A stretch of 26,300 bases of DNA from JADJLQ01 sp034439915 (GCA_034439915.1 JAWXBI010000096.1:1-26300); one strand, 5' to 3'. Shown: positions 9,095-18,201, counted from the first letter of the stretch. Translations and numbers: made by a program. The notes: a model not told the origin generated them from the sequence alone.

Positions 9095-12000
9095 TTAAAT
9101 TTTTACAAACTGCGCGATAGCCGAGTAAAGGCCAACACGCAGTGTCAGGATATACACACCAGCTGTTAATTGACTGATATCCATAATCTCCCGATCCCGG
9201 ATAAGTCTCATTTTCTTTTCTATCATTACCTGCCCTCTGACATTGGTTATGATCAGGTGACCACTTGCTTCAACCGGATGGGAGGACTGTACCGTTAAAA
9301 AATCGGTTACCGGATTTGGGGAGATTTTGAGTGTAGGAGTGGCTGATTTGTCTTTTACAGGGGTCGTAACCTCTTGGTACAAAGTGGCAGCGGCGACCGG
9401 TGACAGGGCATAGTCAAATAACCTTACTTCATCAAGAATGCCTTTAAAATTATATTCGGCATTATCCTCCAGCATCTGTCCCATCAACAGGGGCAAGGTC
9501 GTGGTGCGTACATTTCCTCTCAGGGTTTTGTAGGTTTTCAACACCCCATTGATGTACATTGTCATCAGGCTTCCGTCATAAGCTGCAATCACATGATAAA
9601 AACTATCAATACGGAAATCTGCGGAAACATCCAGGTCACCTATCGCATTCACTGTATTTACTGTCCAACGAAGAAATTTTTCAGGGGTAAATGAAATTTT
9701 CCACCGATTTTGCCAACTACCGTGAGACAATAAGAAAGTTTCTTTATCCGGCAGACTTGATGGGTTAACCCAACAACTTACTGTAATAGCGTTTGTACTG
9801 TTGAGGATGGTGCTGTTGGCAACTGTGATGTGCTGGGTACCACCATTGAAATAATAAGCTGCATTGGGCCGGTTATTTTTATCGGGGACTAAAACGGTAC
9901 CAAAACCTTGACCATGCAATTGGTTGCCACTGATATCCTGGGTATTGCCGGTAAATGGATAATATGCCAGTAGTTTACCTTCCTGGTTGTTAAAATTTTT
10001 GACCAGGATTTTAGTGGTGGCCTGGGCGCTGAGGTTCCCGTTGTCCTTAACCTGGACACTAATGGTGAAAATACCTTCGTTAGCCGGGGCTATCCAATTT
10101 ACTGTCCTCATTCCATTATTACTAAATGATCCCCCATCGGCAGCCCAGGTATAGGTCAGTGTATCCTGATTGGGGTCAGTAGCGAGACCGGTGAATACTA
10201 TAGTCCCCCCCGTGGAACTATATTCAGCACTTTTTTGAATTCCAGCTATAAAAGGTGCATTATTTATTTTAGCTACCACACTCAATTCAATAGTGGCGGT
10301 ATCGCTATTGGATTGTGCATCCGATACGATCAATTGAATCGATTGTTGCCCAATGGTTAACGGTGCGTACCATTTAATGGTCTGTCCTTCTCCTACTATT
10401 GATCCATTGGAACTACTCCAGGTATACTGAATAGTTCCACCGTCCGGATCTTCAGCAGTGCCATAGATGAGTATGGAGTCGCCGGATTGAATTATTTTTT
10501 GAGCCGCTGCCAACGCTTTGATACGTAAGGGCCTCGTGTATGGTCTAACAGATTGCCGGTAATCCGCAACAATACCATCAATAGACATTTTATGTCGATC
10601 GTAGCGAATTATTCCACCCACCGGAGTGACTGAAATCAGGATAGCCTGATTCGCGGGAATGGATAAACCTGTTGGACCTGAAACATTTTCGGCAATAAAT
10701 TTTTCAGACAACGCTTCATAAAGATTGACCGGCTGGATACCGGCATCAAAAGTTATCGTCATGGCAATAGAATACGGGTTATAATATAAATAAGTCGGAT
10801 ACGCGGAGTCATGAAAAAAATCTGTTTTCAGGAGATCCAATTGCAGTATTTGCTCCACATCTGTTTTTTCCAGTATACTTCCCAAATAACCTATAGATGA
10901 TGTACCATATAATGCCAGGTTAGTGGCAGCCCAGCCCCCTTTCACCGCATCACCAGTTGAAAACGGTGACAACCCCTGATTTTTTTCTCTCAACGCTTCA
11001 TAACCCATCACTTGTTTGAGGTCATATACGGTAGACCATGCAGAGGCGTCTTGCAGATGGTTGGGTAAAAAACCGGGATAAAATAAACGCGTGGCATTGG
11101 ATAGGTTCAACACCCATTTACCAATAGCTTTTGCAAATCTTTTATCGTATCGCACCATCGGTACTAATGCCGCAGCCTGCTGGACCCCATTGAGTTGAAA
11201 GGCATAATCATTGCCCGCATCATTGGCTTCACCCACCAGTCCGGAGACATCAAATCCTCCCCACTTACCTACAATGGTCCCCCATCCCCTAAGTGCACCG
11301 CGGTCAAAAGACCAATTAACCAATTTGGTAATATTATACGTGGTGCCCAGTTCAGCATTCATTCGGGCTGCCGTATACGTACCATAGGGCAATTGTAGTT
11401 CATACGATGGATTGGATGGCCATTGATTCAAAAACTCGATAGCCCACTCTGCCCCTTTGAGGTATTCCTTATTTTTAGTCCTTGTCCATGCGTGATACAA
11501 CATCCAGGCATATGCTCCGGAAGCCTCCGGTTCTTTGACCCCGGTAGCATTGGGTTGCATCGTTTTAAATTTCCAGGCACGATAATTCATGTTGGGAATG
11601 TTCCACGGAGTGTCCCGCCCACCCATAGCTTTAACCGATTCCAGCAAGCGGTCTGCAATGGTATTAAACTGAAGGCTGGTTTCGCCGCCAAGGTTGGGAT
11701 AGAGGTCATACAACTGGTAAAAAAACACATTGGGCATGAGGTCATACCACCAGTCTCCGCCACTCCCTGCGCCTGCATTATTGAGATAAATATTTTCGCC
11801 ATTGGCTTTATTAAAAAAGTCCTGGCTCATCTGGATCCAGTTTTGACCAAATTGGTTGGTCTTGTTGATGCCCACTAAAGAAGCTCCAACGAGTGAGGGC
11901 AATACATTGATCGCTTCACTGCCGGAAGGGCTATTAGTTCCAACATAAGTATGTAATCGTATGGTTTTATTTTGAGGATAATTAATACCGGAAGGCCCGA

Positions 12001-12250
12001 TGGAGAGGAATGGCAGATAGAGTCCCATTTTGGAAACATCATAGATCATGGAATCGTATTGCCTCGCAACCTGTTTCCAATCTCTTAGATTGTAAGGACT
12101 CGGCAATTCAGGCATGAGCTCAATACGCGGAATAGATAGTTGACCTGATTGAGCCTGCAGGTCAGGCAAGCCGCTGCTTCCATGGAATACCCATGCCATG
12201 GAAAATACCACGGCGACACGTTTCAATTTTATTTTAAATGGTTGAATCAA
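9095..12250 (-). CDS. Secreted PUL protein: unassigned catalytic-like domain, two Ig/PKD-like domains, LamG, T9SS domain
   Basis: This is a 1051-residue protein. The chosen TTG start (12250-12248) overlaps the susD stop as TTGA and gives a good signal peptide (KIKLKR, hydrophobic core, LQAQS near 35). Residues 40-565 match the 577-aa lipoprotein block by block: PRIELMP 41-47, GINKTNQFG 127-135, WKFKTMQP 226-233, GTTYNI 302-307, WGGFDVSG 330-337, MVRYDKRFAKAIGKWVLN 365-382, YPTYLYYNP 484-492. Two Ig/PKD-like domains follow (about 575-660 and 665-752, each with a [ED]DPxxxx[IL]xYTW motif), then a LamG module (about 758-960, with LLSHGSWQNRWKIS) and a T9SS C-terminal domain (about 974-1051, ISPNPVTDFLTV and GVYILTL). 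The size and position immediately after SusD are those of a PUL's main surface enzyme, but the family is unknown to me and no catalytic residues can be named. Confidence 0.88.
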   Translation of the reverse strand: MIQPFKIKLKRVAVVFSMAWVFHGSSGLPDLQAQSGQLSIPRIELMPELPSPYNLRDWKQVARQYDSMIYDVSKMGLYLPFLSIGPSGINYPQNKTIRLHTYVGTNSPSGSEAINVLPSLVGASLVGINKTNQFGQNWIQMSQDFFNKANGENIYLNNAGAGSGGDWWYDLMPNVFFYQLYDLYPNLGGETSLQFNTIADRLLESVKAMGGRDTPWNIPNMNYRAWKFKTMQPNATGVKEPEASGAYAWMLYHAWTRTKNKEYLKGAEWAIEFLNQWPSNPSYELQLPYGTYTAARMNAELGTTYNITKLVNWSFDRGALRGWGTIVGKWGGFDVSGLVGEANDAGNDYAFQLNGVQQAAALVPMVRYDKRFAKAIGKWVLNLSNATRLFYPGFLPNHLQDASAWSTVYDLKQVMGYEALREKNQGLSPFSTGDAVKGGWAATNLALYGTSSIGYLGSILEKTDVEQILQLDLLKTDFFHDSAYPTYLYYNPYSIAMTITFDAGIQPVNLYEALSEKFIAENVSGPTGLSIPANQAILISVTPVGGIIRYDRHKMSIDGIVADYRQSVRPYTRPLRIKALAAAQKIIQSGDSILIYGTAEDPDGGTIQYTWSSSNGSIVGEGQTIKWYAPLTIGQQSIQLIVSDAQSNSDTATIELSVVAKINNAPFIAGIQKSAEYSSTGGTIVFTGLATDPNQDTLTYTWAADGGSFSNNGMRTVNWIAPANEGIFTISVQVKDNGNLSAQATTKILVKNFNNQEGKLLAYYPFTGNTQDISGNQLHGQGFGTVLVPDKNNRPNAAYYFNGGTQHITVANSTILNSTNAITVSCWVNPSSLPDKETFLLSHGSWQNRWKISFTPEKFLRWTVNTVNAIGDLDVSADFRIDSFYHVIAAYDGSLMTMYINGVLKTYKTLRGNVRTTTLPLLMGQMLEDNAEYNFKGILDEVRLFDYALSPVAAATLYQEVTTPVKDKSATPTLKISPNPVTDFLTVQSSHPVEASGHLIITNVRGQVMIEKKMRLIRDREIMDISQLTAGVYILTLRVGLYSAIAQFVKI

Positions 12251-13686
12251 TAGCCTGGATTTTGGTTGAGTTTGGGATTCAAATCAATTTCGGTTTGAGG
12301 TATGGGAAATACTTCATGTTTACCGGTTATAAATTCCGGTATGTTCGCAGCGGCGATACCCCATCTGACTAAATCAAAAAAACGATGCATTTCAAACCCC
12401 AATTCCACCTGACGTTCGTGCCGTATCGCATTAATCATGGTTTGTTTATCATTGGTCACTATTTTCGGCAAAGCGGTGACAGGATTAGATGCCTGAGCGC
12501 GTGCCCGACTGCGGACCAGTTCAAGCGGGGTGCCTGCTTCATTTACCCGACCCAATCCAGCCAGGGATTCAGCTTCCCATAAGAGTACTTCAGCATACCG
12601 GATCGCAGTATAATTGATATCCCCATCTGCTTTTTGAGTGGCTGTACTGTCTGTTTGTAAATATTTTCTCGGGCTGTACCGGGTGGATGAAAAGGAGTTT
12701 TTATACACCACTCCGAAATAGTCTTCATTATTCATGGCAATGGTAAAACGGCGTCTGGGATCATCCGTTTCGAACGCATTAAATAAAGACCCGGTGACCT
12801 CTGCAAAACCATAACCCCCGGTTACTTTTTTGGAGGTCCACCATTGATTCAGGGAATTACCAACTCCCAATTCGAGGTTGGTATGTTGAATCTCCCATAC
12901 CGATTCACTATTGTTTTGGGTGAGTTCCTTAAAATTATCTTCATAGCGCATCATCAATGCATATACATTGAGTGCCTTGATCCGGGCGATGTACTCCAAT
13001 GTTTTATCCCAATTTTTTTGATACAAACTCGCTTTGGCAGCCAGGGCCAGCGCAGCTCCTTTGGTCGCCCGGCCTAATTCAGCCACTGAATATTTATCGG
13101 GGAGGAACGATGCAGCCCGGTCACAATCCGCGATGATTTGATTAAAAATATCGGATTTAGGAGTTCTCGGAATCTTTAATTTATCGGGAGAAACAATAGA
13201 AGTAAATAAAGGAACGTCGCCAAAAACCTGTAAGAGTAAAAAATAATAATAGGATCGTAAAAACAACGATTCTCCAATGATGCGGCTTTGGACTACCGGG
13301 TTAAAACTGATTTCCTGGATTTTATCGAGGACCAGGTTGCACTGGGTAATGCCGCTGTATTGCAGTTTCCAAAAACTGTTGATTTCCTCCGTACGGGGTG
13401 TATGCGTGAGGGCATCGATTTCCACCATACCCGATCTCGATCCATCCCCTCCGGCAATCGCTTCGTCTCCGGTCAAAACACCAAAAGCCCAATAAAAATT
13501 ATTATTACTGTTGCTGAAGGTCAATGGCTTGTAGGCTGCATTCAAAGCCTGGAGAGCATCTGCTTCCGTTTGAAAAAACGAACCTGCATCAAGGGTGCCG
13601 ATCGGATCCTTGTCCAGAATGTTTTCGCAGGAAACACTCAGGAGGAGTAAAACCAGCATCAAATAAAATTGATTTTTTTTCTTCAT
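12247..13686 (-). CDS. susD: SusD/RagB-family glycan-binding lipoprotein
   Basis: This 479-residue outer-membrane lipoprotein has a signal peptide and lipobox ending at Cys20 (LSVSC). SusD features are the N-terminal FFQTEADALQALNAAY segment that opens the TPR-like helices, WKLQYSGITQCNLVLDKI (about 105-122), YYYFLLLQVFGDVPLF, and the C-terminal signature RHERQVELGFEMHRFFDLVRWG ending in FPIPQTEIDLNPKLNQNPGY. SusD proteins cap the SusC porin and bind the glycan at the cell surface. The gene lies 12 bp downstream of susC, and its stop codon overlaps the TTG start of the next gene, so translational coupling is likely. The length is normal for the family. The specific ligand is not evident. Confidence 0.96.
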   Translation of the reverse strand: MKKKNQFYLMLVLLLLSVSCENILDKDPIGTLDAGSFFQTEADALQALNAAYKPLTFSNSNNNFYWAFGVLTGDEAIAGGDGSRSGMVEIDALTHTPRTEEINSFWKLQYSGITQCNLVLDKIQEISFNPVVQSRIIGESLFLRSYYYFLLLQVFGDVPLFTSIVSPDKLKIPRTPKSDIFNQIIADCDRAASFLPDKYSVAELGRATKGAALALAAKASLYQKNWDKTLEYIARIKALNVYALMMRYEDNFKELTQNNSESVWEIQHTNLELGVGNSLNQWWTSKKVTGGYGFAEVTGSLFNAFETDDPRRRFTIAMNNEDYFGVVYKNSFSSTRYSPRKYLQTDSTATQKADGDINYTAIRYAEVLLWEAESLAGLGRVNEAGTPLELVRSRARAQASNPVTALPKIVTNDKQTMINAIRHERQVELGFEMHRFFDLVRWGIAAANIPEFITGKHEVFPIPQTEIDLNPKLNQNPGY

Positions 13687-13698
13687 GATGGTCAGGTT

Positions 13699-16600
13699 TT
13701 AAAAATCCAATTTTAGTCCGGCAATGATGGTTCTCGGTGCCGGTACGGTGCCCCAATCTATACCCACCGCTAAGTCTGATGATAAACCCAGACCCCGCGT
13801 ATCGTTCGAGTTGGCTTGTATTTCAGGATCCAGACCTGGGTATCGGGTGAACGTGAAAGCGTTCTGTACCGTAACATAAACATTAAATCCTCCAATGCCA
13901 TAGGATTTAACCACATCATTCAGATTATAGGATAAGGAGATATTCCTGATCCTCACATACGATCCATCTTCCAGCCAGCGTGTCGAAGCCCTGCGATTAC
14001 CATTGCGATCATCGAGGCTTACTTTAGGTATAGTGGTATTGGTATGGGTTGGTGTCCATCGGTCCAGTATTTTTTCGTAGGAGTTGAAACCGCGTGATTG
14101 GGTTTCATAAGCAAAGTTGCCAAATAAAAAATAAACATCATTGCCCTGGATACCTTGTGCTAAGACTGAAAGTTCTAATTTTTTCCAAATGACATTGGCA
14201 TTGATTCCGAATGTAAAATCAGGAAAAGGTTTGCCGGTATGCATCCGGTCTTTATCATCAATTTTATCATCCCCATTTAAATCGGCAAATCTGACATCAC
14301 CCGGCCGGGTGTCTACCGTTTGAAAAGGTGCATCATCTATCTCACCCTTGGTCTGAAATATACCCTGCATCCTCCACAGATAAAAAGAGCCGATAGGATA
14401 ACCCGCTTCGGTCCTGGTCAGGGGACCATCAGAGAGTCCAAATCCACCGAATATCGGTTCGCTGTCTGCTATAGATAAAACTTTATTATTCAGTGCTGCT
14501 ATATTGGCTCCTATGGTATAACGGAAAGCGCTGACTTTGTCTTTAAATAGGATGCCTAATTCAATGCCTTTGTTTTCGACGGAGCCGGCATTGACATAAG
14601 GTGGGCGCTGTGACCCTCCTGCCTGGGGTATCGGTACCCGGACGAGGATATCATCTGTACGCTTGCGGAACACATCGGCAACGATAGATAACCGATCTTT
14701 CCATAAACTCAGATCCAGTCCGAGATTAGTCTGGGTAGTTGTTTCCCATCGAACCTCACTGTTACCGGTTTCAACAATCGTAGCACCGGTGGCAATTTTA
14801 TCGCCAAAGGAATATACTCTTTGCCCTGTTTCAACCAACGAACTAAAAGGATAGATGCCAATCTCCTGGTTGCCTAACCGGCCCCAACTGGCTCTGAATT
14901 TTAAGCTGGAGACAAAACGTACATTCTTAATGAAGTCTTCATTGCCCATATTCCATGCTGCCGAAACCGATGGAAAGGTTCCCCATCGATTATTGGGACC
15001 AAAACGGGAAGAACCGTCTCGTCTTAAAGAAGCGCTGATGATGTATCTGCTGTCAAATGAATAAGCGGCCTGACCGAAATAGGACATCAAAGCCCATTCC
15101 GTAGCCACACCGGAAGCCCCTATATTGCCAATTTCAACGGGAAGACTGGTGTTGATGTAACGAAATAAGGGATCCGAACGACGAAAATTATTGGCAGAAG
15201 CACCCAGGTAATCGGTATGATTTTGGATTGCTTCCATACCTAATAAAGCGGATATACGCTGTTTGCCAAATGTCCTGCTGTAATCGGCTGTATTGTTCCA
15301 GATCAAAGTCTGGTTGAATACCCTTCCTTCATTGAGTGAGGTAGGATTGTATATCGCATCGGATAAACGAAGTTTAAATAGTTTTTCCCGTTCAAATAAA
15401 AAGTCACCGCCTAGACTGGTACGTAATTTTAAACCTTCCAGCGGAGTGATCTCGGCAAATACATTCCCAAAAACCCGGTAACGTTTAATCGTCCAATCTG
15501 TGTTTGCAATAAATACCAGGGGATTAGCATTGCCGTCGCCAAACAAAGTAGGTTCACCCATTTCAGAAGTGACATTGATATACCTTCCATCAGCATATCG
15601 TTCAGGAAAGACCGGAGCAGTAATCAACGCATACCGGATGCCACTGGCTTCATTACCTGCTCCAAATCCATCGCCGGATGATCCGATCAGTTTTCGGTCC
15701 GTGTGCGAGAAAGAAAAATTATTTCCAATTTTAAATCGTTTACTGCCTACTTCGCCATTAAAACGCAACTGGTATTTATCAAATCCTTGTCCTTTAAATA
15801 CTCCGTCCTGGGTTTGATACTCAGCGGATAAATAAAAATTTCCTGTCTCACTGCCACCCATTCCCACTAAAGAATAATGCTGGATCGGTGCGCTCTGAAA
15901 CACTTTGCTCAACCAGTCATTATCCGGTAAGGTATCCAGGATGGACGGATTATACGTGCTCAATTGCCGCACAGGGTCTCTCAACGCATTTGCATTGGTA
16001 ATAGCTTCGTTGCGTATGGTGAGGTAGTCTCTTGAATTGAGCAGCGTAGGCAAACGAACCGCATTTTGTATCCCGGTATACGCATCAAAACTAAATCTGG
16101 ATTTACCTGCTTTGCCTCGTTTGGAAGTGATCAACACTACCCCGTTAGCGGCCCTGGATCCATAAATAGCAGCCGCCGCACCATCTTTTAATATTTCAAT
16201 AGATTCTATATCCGCCAGGGAGAACATATTAATATTTCCAGTGGTAGGTACTCCGTCTACAATAAACAAGGGGCTGTTATTGCCGAGGGTACCTGACCCC
16301 CTGATGCGAACAGCAATATCATCACCAGGGGCACCCGTAACCTGGGTCACCATGACTCCAGGGGCCTGGCCCTGCAAGGCTTGTTCAACACCGGTGACGA
16401 CCAGTTTCTCCAGGTCTTTTGATTTAATGGATGTGATGGCGGCGGAAACATCGGACCTGATTTCCCTTCTATAACCGGTGATGACAATATCGTCTAATAA
16501 TTCACTGGCATTGGACATGATCACTTCAAGTCTGGATTGACCGGCTAATGGAATTTCCAGGGTTCCCAATCCAATATAGCTAAAGACTAAAGTGGCCGTG

Positions 16601-16887
16601 TCGGACTCTACGATCAGGATAAAATTGCCATCGGCATCGGATACCGTACCATTCTGTTTAGTTTTTTCAATGATGGTTGCTCCGATGATAGGAAGTTGAT
16701 CTTCTGAGGAGGTTATCGAACCGGAAACGCTGTGTTTTTGTCCCAATAGATTTGTTCCGGAAAAGAGGACCATAATCACCAGCAGATGCCGGATCAAACT
16801 GTTAATGGAATAATTCAAAAGTCGAATTTTTTGTAAAGAGATTAACTCCATGTTAAGAACATTTCCTTTGTTACCGTTAAAGGTCAT
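13699..16887 (-). CDS. susC: SusC/RagA-family TonB-dependent outer-membrane transporter
   Basis: This is a protein of 1062 residues from the first ATG. A second ATG at residue 13 (16851, MELISLQ) is at least as plausible and would leave a signal peptide ending near GQ (49-50). Domains in order are a carboxypeptidase-D-like regulatory domain (about 52-126, with GATIIEKTKQNGTVSDADG), a TonB plug (about 133-260, with DIVITGYRRE, VRIRGSGTLGNNSPLFIVDG and YGSRAANGVVLITSK) and a TonB-dependent beta-barrel ending in the aromatic IIAGLKLDF. The plug signature places it in the SusC subfamily that imports oligosaccharides together with SusD. It is the first gene of the PUL operon and is divergent from the araC-type gene, from which it is separated by a short region with candidate operators. 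Confidence 0.96.
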   Translation of the reverse strand: MTFNGNKGNVLNMELISLQKIRLLNYSINSLIRHLLVIMVLFSGTNLLGQKHSVSGSITSSEDQLPIIGATIIEKTKQNGTVSDADGNFILIVESDTATLVFSYIGLGTLEIPLAGQSRLEVIMSNASELLDDIVITGYRREIRSDVSAAITSIKSKDLEKLVVTGVEQALQGQAPGVMVTQVTGAPGDDIAVRIRGSGTLGNNSPLFIVDGVPTTGNINMFSLADIESIEILKDGAAAAIYGSRAANGVVLITSKRGKAGKSRFSFDAYTGIQNAVRLPTLLNSRDYLTIRNEAITNANALRDPVRQLSTYNPSILDTLPDNDWLSKVFQSAPIQHYSLVGMGGSETGNFYLSAEYQTQDGVFKGQGFDKYQLRFNGEVGSKRFKIGNNFSFSHTDRKLIGSSGDGFGAGNEASGIRYALITAPVFPERYADGRYINVTSEMGEPTLFGDGNANPLVFIANTDWTIKRYRVFGNVFAEITPLEGLKLRTSLGGDFLFEREKLFKLRLSDAIYNPTSLNEGRVFNQTLIWNNTADYSRTFGKQRISALLGMEAIQNHTDYLGASANNFRRSDPLFRYINTSLPVEIGNIGASGVATEWALMSYFGQAAYSFDSRYIISASLRRDGSSRFGPNNRWGTFPSVSAAWNMGNEDFIKNVRFVSSLKFRASWGRLGNQEIGIYPFSSLVETGQRVYSFGDKIATGATIVETGNSEVRWETTTQTNLGLDLSLWKDRLSIVADVFRKRTDDILVRVPIPQAGGSQRPPYVNAGSVENKGIELGILFKDKVSAFRYTIGANIAALNNKVLSIADSEPIFGGFGLSDGPLTRTEAGYPIGSFYLWRMQGIFQTKGEIDDAPFQTVDTRPGDVRFADLNGDDKIDDKDRMHTGKPFPDFTFGINANVIWKKLELSVLAQGIQGNDVYFLFGNFAYETQSRGFNSYEKILDRWTPTHTNTTIPKVSLDDRNGNRRASTRWLEDGSYVRIRNISLSYNLNDVVKSYGIGGFNVYVTVQNAFTFTRYPGLDPEIQANSNDTRGLGLSSDLAVGIDWGTVPAPRTIIAGLKLDF

Positions 16888-16905
16888 ATCTTTGGTATCC
16901 TGGGG

Positions 16906-16938
16906 TTGATACTATTAGTCAATAGTTTGGTACTATTA
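16906..16938. promoter_or_regulatory. Candidate AraC-type operator: two direct half-sites 21 bp apart
   Basis: TTGATACTATTA (16906-16917) and TTGGTACTATTA (16927-16938) match at 11 of 12 positions in the same orientation, and their starts are 21 bp apart, two helical turns. A short AAT also recurs at the same offset (16921-16923 and 16942-16944). AraC-family dimers typically bind such paired direct half-sites. The pair is 19-51 bp upstream of the first susC ATG (16887) and about 67 bp upstream of the araC-type start, where a regulator could act on both genes. Confidence 0.55.
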
Positions 16939-16950
16939 TGAAATTGGTCA

Positions 16951-16962
16951 TAGGGTACCCTA
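16951..16962. promoter_or_regulatory. Perfect 12-bp palindrome between susC and araC
   Basis: TAGGGTACCCTA is a perfect inverted repeat without spacer, 12 bp beyond the direct half-sites and about 42 bp upstream of the regulator start. It could be a second operator (for example for autoregulation) or chance. No other copy was noticed. Confidence 0.3.
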
Positions 16963-17004
16963 CATAGTTGAAATCTTTCGTTCTAATGTATCAATTCGAT
17001 TATT

Positions 17005-17982
17005 TTGAATATCTACCAGGAAGTTACCCCGCTCAATACACCCGACATCTTTGTTGTTCTGGATTCCTGCAACAATGGTTTTGATTATCCTATCCATAAT
17101 CATCCCGAATATGAGTTGAACCTGATCATGGGTATGTCGGGTACACGTATTGTCGGAGACTCCACAGAACGTTATATCGATTATGATTTGGTTTTACTGG
17201 GGCCCTATTTATACCACAAGTGGGATGGGGACAAACACCTTCAGGAGAATGGTCAATCCTACCGGGTAATCACGATTCAATTTGGAATGGGATTGATTAG
17301 CGGCCAGTTTTTTCAAAAAGATCAATTTAATAAAATACGGAAATTACTTCAGGACGCCGGAGAAGGAATTAAATTTTATGGGCAGACCCTGACGGAAGCG
17401 ATACAATTGATGCTTCAATTGACGGTGGACAAAGGATTTTCAAACGTGGTGGAATTTTTACAATTGCTCAACCTCTTGTCCCAATCATCCGAAACCTGTT
17501 ATTTATCCAGCGAAGGTTTTTCATCGAAAGTACTCAGCACCCATAATCACCGGGTACAAATGGCATACAGTTATATCCTTAAAAATTTCGAAAAACACGA
17601 TCTTAAAATCAATGAGGTAGCCGCACTATTGAATATGAGTGACTCCGCGTTCAGTCATTTTTTTCAAAAATATGCCCTCAGGAGCTTTACCCAGTTTTTA
17701 TTGGATATCCGGATTGGCCATGCCTGCAAACTATTGTTGGACACGGAAGAAACCATTGGACAGATTTGTTTTAAATCCGGTTTTAATAATATTTCGAATT
17801 TTAACCGGTTATTTAAAAAATACCGCCAGGTGACTCCGGTCAACTTCAGGCGAAGGTATCTTGAAAACAATCAATTTGATTGGACCAACCAGGTGACGCC
17901 CTTGCAATTTATACCCCCTAAAAATATAACGACGGCAAGTTTAAAACCGGATGCTTATGTTACCCGATTGGTGCATGTTTAG
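17005..17982 (+). CDS. AraC-family transcriptional regulator of the PUL
   Basis: This 325-residue regulator has an N-terminal cupin-like sensor (about 12-110, with YPIHNHPEYELNLIMGMSG) and a C-terminal AraC/XylS DNA-binding domain (about 180-286). The first helix-turn-helix is near 200-220 (INEVAALLNMSDSAFSHFFQK) and the second near 250-271 (IGQICFKSGFNNISNFNRLFKK), followed by VTPVNFRRRY. The reading frame is closed by TAA at 16984, and the first in-frame ATG is residue 42, inside the cupin. The start is therefore probably the TTG at 17005. It is divergent from susC, and a repeat of AraC-operator geometry lies between them, so it most likely senses the PUL's sugar. It is the only regulator in the window; no hybrid two-component or anti-sigma regulator is present. 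Confidence 0.9.
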   Translation: MNIYQEVTPLNTPDIFVVLDSCNNGFDYPIHNHPEYELNLIMGMSGTRIVGDSTERYIDYDLVLLGPYLYHKWDGDKHLQENGQSYRVITIQFGMGLISGQFFQKDQFNKIRKLLQDAGEGIKFYGQTLTEAIQLMLQLTVDKGFSNVVEFLQLLNLLSQSSETCYLSSEGFSSKVLSTHNHRVQMAYSYILKNFEKHDLKINEVAALLNMSDSAFSHFFQKYALRSFTQFLLDIRIGHACKLLLDTEETIGQICFKSGFNNISNFNRLFKKYRQVTPVNFRRRYLENNQFDWTNQVTPLQFIPPKNITTASLKPDAYVTRLVHV

Positions 17983-17983
17983 C

Positions 17984-18038
17984 TTGAACCACATAAGAAC
18001 ATAGAACACATAGCAGAGCACACATAGTGGTTTAATTA
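17984..18038. repeat. CACATAG-type intergenic sequence, copy B
   Basis: Immediately after the AraC-type stop, the sequence contains TTGAACCACA, ACATAGAACACATAG and CACACATAG, then TTTAATTAA. It shares these words in the same order with 2266-2350 but lacks the GAAGTCG insert. It probably belongs to a dispersed family. Confidence 0.35.
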
Positions 18039-18150
18039 AACGAGTTTGATATGGTGTTAACATCTATAAAAGTGAATAATGGAAACTCTAAAATATACTA
18101 TAATCAAGTCTGATAAACTATATCCCATTTTGTCCCGTTCTAAAGAGATG

Positions 18151-18201
18151 GGGTCAGTGGCGAACCTGCTTCGTTTCGCCCCGCTCGTCCCCCGCTGACC
18201 C
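18151..18201. repeat. GC-rich palindromic element / hairpin
   Basis: GGGTCAG (18151-18157) pairs with CTGACCC (18195-18201) and extends through T-G, G-C and G-C. Inside, GGCGAA (18159-18164) can pair with TTCGCC (18175-18180). The element is much richer in GC than the flanks. There is no T-run immediately after it on the plus strand, and the minus-strand side runs into ATCTCTTTAG, so it is a poor intrinsic terminator. A REP-like or mobile-element remnant is possible. Confidence 0.4.

Noticed and set aside
11423..11878. Plus-strand open frame of 151 codons
   Set aside because: It is antisense to the 1051-aa gene inside the block conserved with the 577-aa lipoprotein, so it is a shadow.
16986..17087. 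ATG at 16986 as the start of the AraC-type gene
   Set aside because: It is in a different reading frame and runs into a stop within about 35 codons. Using it would require a frameshift for which there is no evidence.
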